Origin: Toxoplasma gondii ME49
Lineage: Eukaryota > Apicomplexa > Conoidasida > Eucoccidiorida > Sarcocystidae
Direction of reading: 5' to 3'
Assembly (NCBI RefSeq): GCF_000006565.2
Contig: NC_031480.1
Coordinates: forward strand, 2,299,975-2,363,974
DNA: 64,000 bases
Each line of letters starts with the position of its first letter. The stretch's first letter is position 1. Shown here in pieces: positions 23,623 through 38,000 of the stretch. A program made the position numbers and the translations under genes. The notes under the pieces were generated by a model, which saw nothing but the letters and a program-made list of their open reading frames with translations, made no database searches and was not told the DNA's origin.

Positions 23623-26600
23623 CGCGTCGACAACAGTTTCTAGTTAGTGGCCCGCTGTCGAAGCCGGACAACTACTTCAAGAGGAGAGACGCCTGGTTCG
23701 GAACTAATTTTTTCAAGACAAAAAGGCTTCCGCCTACGGCTTTCACAGTTGTGACCCGTTTTCGCACAAAAAGCCAGGGAACTGCCTTGCGCCGATAGGG
23801 GTTCACGAGGCGTACCCCAGCTTTGCATACTGCCCGGTCTTTCGTTAGTTCGACGGGGACGAAAGATGGCCAACCCTGGACACAGACAGAACGAAGGGAA
23901 ACCATGGACACTTTGTACCGAATTTCAAAAGACACGAATAACAAGTGGGAGTGCTGACTTGCGGTGAACTTTTTCGCATCTGGTGTACATACTTCCTGGC
24001 ACAGGCATGACGAAGACCCTAAATATGGCGAGGCATAAAGAAATGTACCCCATGGAGTAGCACACTTGCAGATGTTGTGGTTTTTATTGGCATCTAAGTA
24101 TGGTGGACATTAAAGGAGATCCTTCGTTGGAGGTTGTCGATGTCGCATGCGCTGCCGGTCCATCTAAAAAGTGTTGCATGCTACATGATACCAAGCAAGC
24201 GACAGCGAGACACAACAAGCGCTACTGCAAGTCCCAGATGAAGAGAGCCGCTGCATGTGTTGCAGTTGAGGTATCGGATTCGTCTTCCATGTCAGTCCTG
24301 CTCTGATATTTGTTTTCCGAGATTTTCTGTGCGAACATGGGGAAAAAAGATACTTGTCCGAGTAGGGAACCCCGTACAATGAACTCGTTCGCATGGTTGT
24401 CTTGCTGTCGAGATACACGCCACAACAATCCGCAAGACAGATGCGTACCAACAATCGCAACTCTAAAGTAAGCTACCCACAAAAAACTTCCCAAGAAACG
24501 GCTGCTGTGTTTGCCTGGCAGCTACTGTTTGAGGCAAACTTAATTCTGTGACGATGTCCCTTTAGCACGAAGCACTGCACGACGATTAATAAATACTCGT
24601 GCAATTTGTTGGTTAACCCCACCATTCTTGTCTTGGCATGTCAGTGTCATCCCAAGTACAAAAAAGGCTGCAATAATCTAAGTTAGACACCCTGTTGTCT
24701 TGCTTCTGGCTGCAGCTGTCTGTATCGTCGGAGACTGCCTATCGCCACCTCTGTGGTCAGGAACTGTCGTAATCTGTGGTGGATATGATACCGTTTTTCA
24801 GGGCGGTTACTATCCTTCAGCTGACTTGCTACTCCTCTAGTAATTAACCGTGAGTGTGCCACGACCCCGAGTGGCGCCATCAAAAATGACGAGTGGATTT
24901 CCACATTGGACTAATCGCCGGAGTCGTACTAACGCCAGAATCCACGCAGCAGAGTGGTCTGCTGTAGGGGACAGTGTTGGAGAGAGGTTCGCTACCGCAA
25001 ACGACAACGCGATTCGAATGTGGGGTCGGTTTGGCTTAGAGAAACAGACTACGTGGTCGCTGAATAATGAGCAACAAAAGCATTCGTGTTAACGCGAGGC
25101 GTATCAGCAGGTGAGTAAATCATATGGGAACTCTGCCACTTTAATCCTCAAACAGTATGTACCGTCGGGGCCCTTTTCCTCCAAAATTGCCCTATCCCTA
25201 CTATGTTAGGGTACATACACCTGCGGTAAAGGCGTTTTGGTATATGTTTTATTTTAATCGTTGAAGTACGGGGCAAAACCAGGCCTGAGAATACCGACAG
25301 TAGATATGTCCACGACAACACGAATGCATGTGTGTGTGTGGATGCACGTTATCAAGAAGGAACCGTCACGGTCCTTGTTTTTTCCCGACACACGAGATAC
25401 ACCTAGCCTAGAGAACCGCCTGCACCATTTCAAAAGAAACTGGGGACACCGCCACGGCCGAAAACATGGTGCAACTACAGAAGGAGACAAAATACAATGG
25501 GGGACGGAACAAAAGAGCCTGCCCACATAATTGACATGTGGCTATCCTGCCTTAGGATAGCAAAAACCGTTCATCGCTTCCTCTTCCCCGCTGGACGATC
25601 ACAGAACGATACAAAACAGACACTGGAAATGAGGACACAAGTGCACGAGAACGAAAGGTCAACATTCGTGGTAGAGACGCGAAACGCGTAGCATAAGTTC
25701 GGCGGAAAAAATCTTTCATTCTTAACGGAAATGCAGCAGACTAGTCTAGGAACAAAAAACAACATGTTCACCAGCACTTCAGCCTTGCGTGAGCTCGATC
25801 AGCATCAAAACTGCAGCAGAAAAAAACGCGACAAGGGAAGAATGGCCTAGAGAGTTTAGCCACTCCACGAAAGGTGTCAGAAAGTTGTCCCCGTACAGAT
25901 GTACCTACGCTGGACGACTACCGTAAATCGTTGCTTGTCACATCCTTTTCACTAAGATACCAAAACACACTCCAGAGAAAACTGAACTTCCGACTCCCTC
26001 CCGGGATACAAACAGGAACCGAAACTAAGACCGGGCGCACGGGATGTTCTTCTTATTCTTTTACGCGGCAAACTCTGTATCGATGCTATCCTTCGCGGAG
26101 CCGGGATCTGAGGGGAAGCACTCCACATTCTCCCAACTGTTGAAAACCAGAAGCGCGGGGGGAGAATGCCAGGACGGAAGACAGGTGTGAAACGCCAGCG
26201 TTCTTCCTCCGGAACTTTTGCTCTTCGCTTCCCCATTTGTCCGTTCTTGCTTTCCTCCTAGATTCGGTTAGAGGTTCTGTCTGACGGCACTTCCCTCGAT
26301 CCAGACGGTAGACGAAGACACATTGTAAAAATATTCTTCTTACGAAAAGCCACAACTTGGTTCTCCCTTCCCAGATTCTTCCCTTCCACTACACAAAAGG
26401 AATGCCCCGCTAACGAAGAATTGCTGCCGCCCTTGCTGACACCTGTGCACCTTCCCGCATGTTTCGGCAAACTGCCGCGAGAGAAGCGACGGGTTCACTT
26501 GGCATGTAACAAAGTGAACAGGGAACGACCTTTTCTTTCTCGTTTTCTCCACACGTTTCTTGCGCGTTTGAGAACCACCCCAGGGAGGCATTGTCTTTTC

Positions 26601-27976
26601 CAGACGTAAGGCTGCCAGGGACACCTCTGCATGCATTCAACGAATATACATTCCACCACACTTCTGCCTCCCCACCCCGGTCATAATCTCCGTTTAGATC
26701 CACCCAGAAAAAGTATTAACGTACTTCTCCTGCATATCGACTTAAGCCAAAAAAGGGAACACTTGGGTCAATTCAAAGCGATGCAGATGCTTACGTCACT
26801 CTGAGAGACTCCCCCCCCCTCGCAGGACGCCACGCACACATGTTCCCACTTACTCACATTCACTTACATACCCTGAGATACATGTACGTATATATATATA
26901 TATATACATACATACAACCTATCGAAAACTGCCGCCGAAGTCTGCTTCGTCCGTCACTGCTTTCATTATCCTGTGGACTTGACTTCGGTTTTTCTCCTGT
27001 GTCCCCCAACTTGGGGAAAACAGCTGGTCCAAGACCCAGAAAATGCACCGATTGAACGACTCGGGAAGGCGTTGTTCCAGTGCATATATCTCTTTTATTG
27101 GCGTTGGCTTCGCTGTAGTCCTCTCAGGCTTCGTTTCTCTATCAGCCCCCATTCATCCCGGTACTGCCATCTGCATGCGTCGTTCCTGAGCGCTATTTCT
27201 GCGTGCCTGGTCTTGACGACTGGCTGGCCTCGCTCGCATTAGGATTACGGTTTACGCATCGTTGGCTGCGTTCCGCGGCGCGGAAGCTCCGGGGAGACTC
27301 TCGCCTGACGACGCGCTGGTCTGCAAGTTGAGTTGTTCCTCCTCTCCAGGTTGCCTCCCTTCGTCGTTTTCGCTCTCCACTCCTGGACAGGCAGAGATCT
27401 GCTGCGTCCTCATGCCTAGCCGCGAGAAACGCCGCGCCAAGCTGCCCTGCTCAAACGGCCCGCAGCTCCCCGCAGCTCCGTCACGGTTTTCCACGACGTT
27501 GCGAGTAGGAAGGACGGAACTCTCAGCGTTGTTTTCAGGTAAAACAGAGGCAAATGGTCGATTCCACAGAGAAGGATTCACCTCGCTTCCACTGGGAAAG
27601 GCTTGGGCAGGCAAGCCATCCAGAACCGCCCGCATTGAACGTCGGTGCTGTCCCCACCGCGTGTGGTCCTGCAAAGCAATTCGGAGAGACAACACAGAAA
27701 CAGAGACATCGAGCGTCCAGACAGTGGCCGTGCAATTTAGGAGGCAGAGTCATCAATCGGCGAGAAAGCTGCAATGGGAAGAGCTTTGGAAAGATGCAGA
27801 ACCTGGGAGGGATAAAGGCTTCATACCGATCTAAATTCGGGGCTCGGAAGTCTTTCAAAGAAATGCGACCCGTTGTTGTCGAGTACCACACTGGTTCTCG
27901 AGCGAGAGACAGCACCCGAGCAGTGGAAAATATCAGAGAATGGACCAAGCTGGTCGGACTGGTTTTCCCTAGTGTA
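23623..27976. other. Intergenic region upstream of the peptidase gene
   Basis: About 4.3 kb holding the promoter and 5' UTR of the peptidase gene and the 3' UTR of the small minus-strand gene ending at 27977. A minus-strand open frame at 27252-27676 follows an acceptor-like TTTGCAG but cannot be joined in phase to any exon. A (TA)n tract lies at 26889. Nothing else was recognised. Confidence 0.4.
26889..26906. repeat. (TA)9 microsatellite
   Basis: A short perfect TA tract followed by CATACATACA, in the gap upstream of the peptidase gene. Confidence 0.85.
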
Positions 27977-28732
27977 TTATGCAGTGTTAAAAGTAATTCC
28001 ATCCAAAACCGGTGGTGTGTCGAGAGATATCGTGAGCATCTGAGAGGCTGAATGACGGGCGACCTTGGAGACAGTAAGATACGGGAATGTGGGCAGTCGT
28101 CGAGTTCTGCTTCTTTTAGATCGCAAGCATGCTTCTACTTTTGACAGCGCCAGCTTACCTGTTCAGCGAAGGCGAAACCTCTCCACTCGTTGGAAACCTT
28201 CTTGGGCACCACCACCGCCATCTTCTGTCCTCCGCGAGGTGCAATGACGACGTCGAACACACCTTTGGCAATGCGTTCACGAATAACGCACGGAGCGGAC
28301 GGTCGAAACGCCACCTGGAAAAGAGAAGGCAAGGCGAAGACAGCGGAGGACAAGGATACCTGATTCCAGCACTTTCAGTCGTGTTCAAGTGAACAAACAG
28401 AAAGGAAAAAGTGACACTTCCACTCGCTTTCTGCGGGACCCTGTGATATAGAACTCGACATAAATCCACGTCCCTTCAGGCAGACCCGCTGGATTTCACG
28501 AAAAGATCAATACCCTCTCACATGATGGCCATGAAAAGCACAGTAAATCTTGAAACCAGTAAACGGCGTCAGTGACATGTCAATCTGCCCAGGTCGTCCA
28601 ACTCGGAGTCGATACCCCTCATAAACCTTATTCTTCGGGGTACGTCCGAGCGTACTTCGCCCCCAGTACGATGGAGGCGCGAAGACCGCCGCACAGGCCC
28701 AACGCGTTGGCACCCAACACCGTAGCGCCCAT
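27977..28732 (-). pseudogene. Small unidentified three-exon gene with an apparent frameshift in exon 1
   Basis: Three minus-strand exons are supported by splice signals: 28732-28522 (donor CAT|GTGAGA), 28314-28159 (acceptor TTTTCCAG, donor CAG|GTAAGC) and 28039-27977 (stop TAA). All junctions are phase 0. Exon 1 begins MGATVLGANALGL, a Gly/Ala-rich and possibly membrane-spanning segment, and runs to TYPEE followed at once by TAA (28630-28628). The next frame resumes immediately as KVYEGYRLRVGRPGQID and leads in frame through exons 2 and 3. One extra base near 28631 explains this: exon 1 is 211 bases, and without it the protein would be about 142 aa. It could be a sequence error, a real lesion, programmed frameshifting or a misplaced exon border. 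An upstream in-frame ATG at 28780 would overlap the end of the flippase gene. I recognise no family. Marked pseudogene only because of the break. Confidence 0.4.
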
Positions 28733-28770
28733 GTCGACACAGAAGGATGCGTCTCTCCGTAGACAAGCAC

Positions 28771-31700
28771 TCAAAAGCATGTGGTCGCCGAATTCTCTAC
28801 TCGTTCCTCAGAGGGCATGTTCTGTCAAAGGGAAGAGAGGCACCATGGACGCAGGATGCTGACACCTAGATCTTGACCTGGGCGGCTCACCTTGAAGAAC
28901 CAGATCAAATATTGGGGGAAGAGTGCGACAAACACAGCGATGATGCATGCAAAGTAGTAGCGAGGGTCTTGGTGAAGGGCCTCGACGCTGCCAGCTAAAT
29001 CGGTGCAGAACGTGTCGGAAATTCGTGGGCAAATGGCCAACGACATCCACCAGAAACCAAAGTCAAGGAAGATGCCCAGCCAGATGAACCAAAACCAGGT
29101 GTGCATGAAGGGAACCATGACGAGGTTGCAAACCTGAAATTGGCACACAACGCAGAGACGCCACATCCACTGTTCGTCTCAAAAAACGTGGACCTTCCAA
29201 CCAGGAATTCACTTAGAAAGCGTAGCCCCCACCCTCCAGACAACCGAGACAAAAAAAAGCAGTGACGTGATATCCACTGTCTGCTATTCAACTAGAAACC
29301 CCGTGCAGAAACACAGCTTTCAAAACTGAACGATGTCTATCGCCTTTGTATGTATATATATATATATATATATATATAATGTTGATGAGTGAAAGAAGTG
29401 GGCAGGCATACGCGAGCAAAAAAGGGTTCGCTGGCGTACCAGAATGATGCACCAAAAGACAATGGCACCATAGAAGGCGAGAGAGAAAGTGATGATGCCG
29501 TCGTTGTTTGTGTAAGTGAAGGCCCAGCCGATTCCGTAGAGAGGGAAGTAGACGAGAGTGGCAGAGACATAGAAGCCAAAGAGGAACCATTTCCAGAAGG
29601 CGCGCGCTCCAGCAAACATGTTGACTCCCAGTTCTGCATGAAACAAGGAAAGGAGGCACTCTGTCTCTGGAGTTCCGCCAGTGGGCTTCGAAAAAAGGAC
29701 TACCCAGGCCCGACTCCGCGAAGGCAGAAACAAAAGAAAAACATCTTTCTGGCACAGTATGCAGTTCGCCTCTTCCCGCGTTCGATGTGTAGCTGAGGGG
29801 AAGTGCTTGGGGCTGCCGGCGACGCGATCGCCAGCAGTCAGCTACATTATAGACGCTCCATCAGGTAGCCAAGATCCGTCGCAGGTCTCCCCTCGACTTC
29901 TTTCGCCTGGCTGCGGTCACGCGTTTCCGTGGACCGTCAATTTAGAGAAACCATCTGGGATTTCCACCAGGACGTACTATGTTTCTGAGGTAACGTTCAA
30001 GACCTTCTCTGAGTTACCGTTTCGTCTCCGTGTCATCTTACTGCTGAAAGCCGGGTAGAGGACAGGAGTTTGCAGGAGAACGTCGTAGGGAAGTTGGCGG
30101 TCGAACACAGTGAAGAGCATCACGGGGATGCACGTGTAGAGCACGTTGTACAGCTGCTTCAGCCACGGGTTGAAAATGTCGGAGGCCGCGAACACGGAGA
30201 CAAAGGCGAAAAACAGATCCGCCAGGCCAAATACGACATTCTTGAAGATGGTTTGGTACATCTGGAAGGCGTTGCGACGCAGCGCTTCGCGACCGTGATA
30301 AAACATCAGATTCCGCACGAACCTGCATGAAGGAAAGAACGAGGAAAAACGACGCGCAAGCCACACAGCAACGCGTCGACCACACAAGGTGTGGATGCCG
30401 GTTGGAGAATTGCCTCTCCCGAAGACTCACCTTTGTCTCATCTCCACTTGTCTTTTCCGCTGCATATCCCTCTCTCTCTTTCGTAGTACCTCTCTCCTAC
30501 ACACTCTCCCCCTCTCTCTCTTGCGTACTGCCTCCTTCTTGCTTTCAGACCCTGCCTCCCTCTCTGTTGCGCGCGTTCTATTCCCCCGTTGTCTCTACCT
30601 CTTTCCTATCTGAAGGACGGGACTACAGAGCGACTCGCGTTCTCGTTTTCCCCGGCACTCACTTGAACTCGCCGATCGCGAAGTCAGCGGCCCTGACGGC
30701 CTGGAGGCCTTCCTTTCCTCTGATGCCGACGCCGACGTTTGCAGCGACCAGCATCCCCACATCGTTCGCTCCGTCGCCGATGCCGAGGGAGACAGTGCCA
30801 CTTTGGTACCTCTTGCACTGCGTGACGACGTCGCTCTTCTGTTTCGGACTCACGCGGCATGCAATGACGGTCGAGCACAAGTTCGCCAGGCCGAAAAAGT
30901 ACCGCCGATTCTCTGCGGTCGAGAGCGCATGCGTCAGCGCTTCTCCCGTGATTGTAATCGCGCATCTGCGGAAAACGAGAAAAGGATCACGAATATCAGA
31001 AGAGCAGCTAGGAAACGCGACGCACCAATGGAACAGAGACCAAAGACAGAACTCCAGACAACCTTCTGTAGGACAAGAAAGCACGGCGTTCGTTCTCCCT
31101 TGCCGAATCCGCCACCGAAATTGATTGAACGCGTGATGGGAAGACGAAGCGTAACAAATTACTGGGGTGAAAAAACAGTCGCAACAGGACAACCGTACTC
31201 GAAGCTGCTCCTAGGGACTGCTGAGAATTAGTTTCATATGTAACAGCAAAACGTTTAATAGTTTCCCCCTATAACAAATCTGAGGAAGTTACATTCCCAG
31301 CAGACGGCTCAAAAAGCTCGTCTGCCTCTCCGAGACGCGTGCGCTCTAAAGTCCTTCGCGGTTGTAGATTTCCAATAACTCATCTTGCTCTCGTTTTCTT
31401 TCCTGGCTGAATTGACAGCTCGCGTTTCTGAGGTCTTCTATTCTTACTATTCAAAGTATGTGGGCCGGCCTTCTCACCCTTCTTTCGTTCACAAATGTCA
31501 ATCACTGTGCTGTAGGTAGAGGTACAACGCTCTCTCATGCTAAAGGTCTATGTATTTTCTTTTCACCCACGATTTCTCACTTCTTCTCTCTCCCGCAACC
31601 CTCACAAAGCCACGCTTCTCTCAAAATTGGTCGACCCAACTGAAAAAACATTCCTGCCTTTGAAATTTTAGTGCGCGTGGATTGCTCATTATTTCGGCAA

Positions 31701-34700
31701 GTAAGATTTTGAAAATCAGTGATTTTCCAGCATTTCGTTTTCACCAGAAACGAGTTCCCCCACAGAATCAATGAGGTCTCCACTTGCACAGTTTTCCCCA
31801 GAAAGCACGAAAAACCACGTTGCTGCACTCTCGGCTTCCCCGCTCTGTCTCCTCTGTTGCGTCTTTGTTTCTTGCCATGTTTCCTTTGCGCCCTCTCTTG
31901 AAAATTTGTCTGTCGATCGACACGCGCACTCACGCTTCGTAGCCTTCGACAGCTGCTTCGTGCATGGCAGATTTCATCGTGCCAGCAGATCCAAGAGGGT
32001 ACTTGGCCGAGTGGCTGTCGTCGTCGGCCGCGTATTTGTCGGAGCGGCTGGTGTCCAGGTCCACCCAGCCTCTAGAGGAAGACTCCTGGGGACTCACGCC
32101 GCAGCTGGACAAGAGCTCGCTCTCGCGCGAAGTGGTTTTCGCGAGCTCGGCTTCGTCTCTCGTGTCAGCGTCGTTCTCCGCTCTGGCCTTTCTTTCGCTC
32201 TCCTTTGCGGGGAGTCCCGGAACTGTCTGCGCGCTGTGTGTGCTGTCGCGCCGCCCCAGCTTCTCTCCTCCGTTCTCGGCGTCGGTCTTCGCCTGCGACT
32301 CAGAGGCCCTCGCGTCGGACTCCGAACTTCGCTGCCTTCCCTTCTCCCGCTCGTGCACTTTGGTGCCCTGCCTCCGGACGCCGAATCGAGTAGAACCTGA
32401 GGAAAACGTCGCATTCTGCAGGGAAGAGATCGCGCCACTCATCGGTCGACTCGTTCGTCCCGGCACGAACTTGGCGCGCTTCGAACGCTCTCTCTGATTC
32501 TCTTCACTGCTCTTGTCAAAGTGCTCCAGATATTCCTGCACAATGTCCTCGACCTGCGCCGGAGACAAACGCTTGTTCTTCCGTCTGCACAAACGAGACG
32601 CAAACAATCCGTTACACACATCAGCGAGTGCAAAAGAACCATTGCGCCGAGGGTTCCCCCCCCTCCCTCCCGCCCGCAGCTCGTATCCCACCTTGCCGGG
32701 CGGTCTTGGAGCTCTGCTTGGATCGCCGTATCTGTGGGGATGCATGCGTGCATGCGCGCGTGTCTGCTTGTGTGTGCATGCAGTGAAGCGCGTCGAGAAA
32801 CACGGGAAGTCTAAGCGACGCTTCCGAGAGGTCACCACCTGAACAAGATACTGATTGACTTTGCTTTTGCTTCTCAGCCGACCTCTAAATACAAATTCAG
32901 CAAATGTTTATACAGACGAAATCTGCGACTTTCAGACAGTTAGGCGCATGGTCCACCTAGCCGGTAGACGACCCCGTCTCGGCTTCTGCATATATTCTTA
33001 CATCTGTCAATTTTGTCTCTCCAGATATTCTTACAGAAGACACACATACCCTTCACATACATATACATATATATGCACAGAAAGGGAGGGAGAGAGAAAG
33101 GTATAGGTGACTACGCGTAGGCGAGTAGATCAACGGAGAACGAACTCGGTTTTCTCGGCGCCGTCGCCTGTCAAGGCAAACCTCGACAGAATGAAACGCA
33201 TCCCAGTGAACTGAGAGAGCGAGACAAACAACCACAGTGAATGACAAAAACGTTTTCTTCGTCTGTTTTAAAGAAGCGAAGTGGCTCTTCCACGAAACTC
33301 ACTGCTTTGGATCCGCCTTGACGACCTTCCGGTTGGCATTGAAAGTTAAAATTTTCACGAATTCCTCCCAGGGCATCGAAGGTGGAGCGTGTCGGGCGCG
33401 TCGGGCTCGAACCGAGTCGGCTTCGCTGCAGGAAAGTGGAAAGAGAGCAGAAGAGTGTCGAGGCTTTTCAAGTACAAAGGCCGCTCTACCATGGAAACCA
33501 AGCGTCAAATTTGAGATTGATTGTATAAACCAACCGCATAGGCGACGGCGAGACACAACAGTGCAGAGACAGAGAGAGAGACAGAGTGTGTGTGTGGCAC
33601 AGTTTAGGAGCGGCCGCGAAGGAAACCGCTAGAGTCGATCCAAAGCCTCTCGAACACTCGGGGGGAAACATGTATGTGAAAACAGTGGAGCTGGAGATTA
33701 AGTCGCGGTATCTGTTCTGCCTCCGCAGTTCACTCCTCCACAGACATCTGTTGCACCCTGGTCGAGTCCGATATGTTCTTTTCGCTGCACGATTTATGAG
33801 CTGAACGAATTCAGGTGAACAGGAAAGAAGACGGTCGAGATCGGGAGCTCTTTCTCTGTCGCTTACCTGTCTTCATAGGCCCTTCGCCCTACACACCTCG
33901 CCTTTTGTTTCACGGCGCCTGCCAAGCAATGGATGCATTGGCCAGCCGTTCGCCCGCGAATCCCCTTCTTTTGCTGAGCTCCTCTGTTCTGAGCAGCGAG
34001 TTTCTCGGAGTCCCTGCCGTGGCTAGCGCCGCGCCGTATGACCGAACTTGAAACATCGGAAATGTCTGAGGCGACGCTGTCCACCTGACGAGGGTCGGGG
34101 AAAAACGGCGGGAGTTCCACGAATCAGGGGAAGAAGCAGTCCAGACAGTCGCGATCGGGGAGAGAACGGAAGGCACAAGATGCGAGGCAAAACGGCAGCG
34201 AAACTCGAGCAGGAGCTCAACTAGCAGACGACAAGACAGAGGAAAAAGGAGACACGGTTTGAGGAGCGCGGATGCGCGGAGAGAGAACATGAGGCGAGGA
34301 CTGGACTTAGCAGGAATCCCAGTTTCCTTCGTTTTCCGTGCAACGTGGAGAAACTGGTCCAATACACAGAGAAGAGGCCTGCCACGCAAAAGGAGGAAAT
34401 AGAGACTAGCAGGCGCCGCGAGGCCAGTTTGAAGCGGCTCGCAGGAAGGAAAAGCGAGACAGACCGGAGTCGAAGATGCGAAGAACCTGAAGGCAGAAAA
34501 TGGGGTTGGCGACTGGCTTACCATGGACTTGAGTGCGATTTGTTCAAACGCTTCGCTCGCCAGCTGAGCAGCGACTATGTAACTCATGTACTGGTGCAGT
34601 TGTTCCTTGACCATTTCCTCGCTTGTCCCATCGACGATCGCGTTGTACGTCGCATCCGTGAGAATCGAACACGAGTGGCCAATGGCGATCGCCGTCTCCA

Positions 34701-34860
34701 TCTTGTCGCCAGTCAACACCCACAGCTTCACACCTGCTTGCTTGATATCCGAAATCGTCTCGGCGACTTGGTCTTGGAGCCTACAGTGAAAATCAAAAAC
34801 GCGACTGAGACACCGCAAGCACATCCAAATCCCTCAGCGACGCACACCCGAATATGGCTT

Positions 34861-34896
<36 letters not shown>

Positions 34897-35039
34897 ATAT
34901 AGATTTATATACGCATGTATGTGTGCTATTATCTCCCATCGATACACGTGAGAATATCTAAGGATATCTATCGAAAGACATCTGTCTGTATGAATATATC
35001 TAAATAAGCCTGTCTACATGTGAATGTATCAAGTGTATC

Positions 35040-35080
<41 letters not shown>

Positions 35081-38000
35081 CACTTGTGCGCACACTGTCC
35101 AACTGTGCGTCACAAATCTACAGCTGAATGGCATCTTGGATAAGTCGCCAGCTAAGAGGACTGCCGTCGCTCGAATGCACCAATTCCGAGAGGAAGCCAC
35201 AAGCGCCTAAACTATGACGCACGCGTTTCTCTAAGTTTCTCTGAGACAAAGACACAACTCGACTGGCAAAGCAGACGCAGTTCCCCCTCTCCTTCGGACG
35301 CATGTCGCATTTGTGGACATGGCGAAATCGACATCTGCGGCGGCGCCAGATAGCCCAGGACTCCTCGCTTTACAATCTAGGGAAAGATGTCTTAAGAATG
35401 TAGATCTCCTAGATAATCAAAGTGTTCCTGCAGCCGCCGCGTGCTCGGTGCGCCCTACTTGTCGTCGATGCCACTGGCTCCGAGGAGTTCAATGTCTTTT
35501 TCGATTTCAGAGAGAGCCGCGTTGAGGGCGTCTTCCTTGCGGTCGCCGCTCATCGCCTTGGCCTCGATAAGAAGCGCGCGATATCTGTCGAACTGCTGCT
35601 CCGACAAGTACCTCTGACCCATGACCAGAGTGCGCAGGCCCTGGCTAGCCATCTCGGCGAGCTGTGCCTTCAGCTCCTGCTTCATGACGTCCTGGCCTGG
35701 CGCGGCGATATCGAGCATGGAGGAGTCCGCGCCCTTGACGAGGAGCCTGAGGCGCCCATCTCTGTCGCGAATCACCACGGACATGCGCTTCCGGAAGTTG
35801 TCGAATTCAAGCACCTCCAGAACGTCGAAAACTACGAGGGGCACAAGCGAGACGCCCTCGTTTTCCGCCGCGACCTCGGTCTCGTCCTGAGGCGTATGCT
35901 GCCGGTTTGCTGAAACCGGCGCCGGGTCATCGCGCGCGCAGTTCGCGCCGTTCCGCTCCTCGGCGAGCTTCTCGCGGAGCCGCGCCAAGTGGGCCTTGTC
36001 CGCGCGCGAGAGGAGACACTCCTCGGCGAACGGAGACGTCAGACACAGTTGGATGGTACTCAGCGAAGGCCGGCAAAGAAACTCAGCGCCCAAATGCTTC
36101 GCCGCCGCCGTGAGCGCCAGCTCGTCCGGGGAAGAGGCGTCGTACTCCGCCTCCTTCGTCAGCTTCACCTCAGCGAGCTGCAAGGCGAAGACCCCAGTCG
36201 GCCGCTCTTCTCTGCGCTCTGCGCCTTCTCGCGGCCCAGGCATCGCCTTCCCAAGAAGACCAGGAACGAGAGAAGAAGTCTCTGACGCCAGAAGCGGAGA
36301 CGCCACGGGGACAGGCGATACCCGAGCCGAAGACACTGGAGACGACCACCCTGGAACCGGTGACACTTCTGAAACAGACAGGCTCGGCGAAGGCGCAGGT
36401 ACGTCCACGCCAAGCAACTCTGCAAGGGGGGGGGAGAGCAGGACAGACAGAGAGGGACGTGCTGGATAAGAACGGGCCTGTGGAGGAGGGCGGCCACAGA
36501 GAGTCGGCACAGAGAAGAACTCCAGTAAAGAAACGGAGTAGAAACGGGGCGGAAGCGAATACAAGACAAGCGAAACGAAGAGTGCGGCAGCAGGAGAGGA
36601 GAGGAGATCGCCGACGCCCAGAACCTTGGGTGAGACGAGACACACACGAAAGCAGAGAGACGCGGGCGCACGCTGGGACGTCAGAATAAAAAAAAGCCTC
36701 ATCGACAAACGCGCATGAGGATTCATTCAAACGGTCCATACGCATTTCGATAAAAACGCAGCGTCGACAGTGAGTCCTAGACAGAGACGAAACAGAGCAG
36801 AAAATGAGAATGACATGTGCAGACAGGCTGAAATCGACACACAAACAGAATCTAGAGAGAGGGATACATGTGAACCGACGCGTGCTCCACACACACACTA
36901 GAAAAAATGAATCTACACCTATCAGCGCCATATGCAGAAACGCTCTGTCTTACCGCCACGCTCTCCCTTTATCGAGTCGTTAAATCCGGCTCCTTGGTTG
37001 TCGACCGCCGCCTCGTGACGCGTTTCTTCTCGAATGTACTTTGCTCTAGATTCTTGAAAACCCAACGTCGCGGTACAGTCTCTCTCCTGTTGGCCTCCGT
37101 CCTCTTCAGATTCTCTGTCTCTTCTCGCAAGCACCGCCGGACTGGGCGCATTCGATCCAAAAGAAAGAGGGCAGCTGAAAGGGGAATTCGCGCCGCGCTG
37201 GTGGACGGCTAGCTCCCCATTGTTGTTGCTCTTGTTCTCCGCTTCAAGGGGGCACATGGACGACGTCGAGGCGAACGAAGGCGAGGAAGAAGGCGGCCAA
37301 GAGGCAACATCACAGAGGCGCAGGGTGTGGTCCAAAGACGATGGGAGGGCCTCCGACAGCGGCTGTCCCTCTTCATCAGAGTCCAGCTCCAGCGGCTCCA
37401 GGCAGTTGGAGCAATGTTCGCAGGAGCTGTTTCGCCCCTCCCGCGTTTCCTCGTCCGAGGAAGAGTAAACAGAAGAGTTGGGAGAAAAGAGCGAAGAGGC
37501 TTGCGAAGCGAGAAGGCCGCATTCTCTCCTTTGGCCTTCGAATTCACTGTTGTCCTGGATTTCAGAAGTCGAGTGCGACCCTTTGCCTCTGCCCGAAGAC
37601 TCCCTCAGTGACGGCTGCGCGCTGCCTGCATGTGAAGGCAACGGCGAGGCCAGTGGCAGAGACAGAAACATCCCCGCAGATGCGTCTCCGCGCACCCGCT
37701 TCATCCTCGCTGCTCCTGTGAAGTAGTGCCTGGCTTGCTCTTCTTCTCCTGGTGTCCTGCTCACTTTCTGCGCGTTCTGTTCAGTCCAGCCGACTTGCAG
37801 ATCTTGGCGTTGTCCCCACACCGAGGTCGGCGGCGCAGCAGCTACTCGAGCACTCGCCGACAGCGGCTTGTATGTCGAGCCTTCCTCTTGTTCGTCCGTC
37901 CCCGAAGCAAGGGAGGCGCTTCTCAGCATGCGGGTGTCGGCGTTCGTCCTGTCTGCTTCACCTGCCTCTCCAAGGGAACGCATAGGCCCCTGGGAGTTGG

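Noticed and set aside
27252..27676. Minus-strand open frame after an acceptor-like TTTGCAG
   Set aside because: Could not be joined in phase to the exons upstream, and a stop at 27977 ends the small gene first. Kept as part of the gap description.
27814..27866. Minus-strand piece encoding WYSTTTGRISLKDFRAPNLD with a GTATGA donor
   Set aside because: Looks exon-like, but neither side matches the phase of neighbouring exons and the upstream exon chain already ends in a stop.
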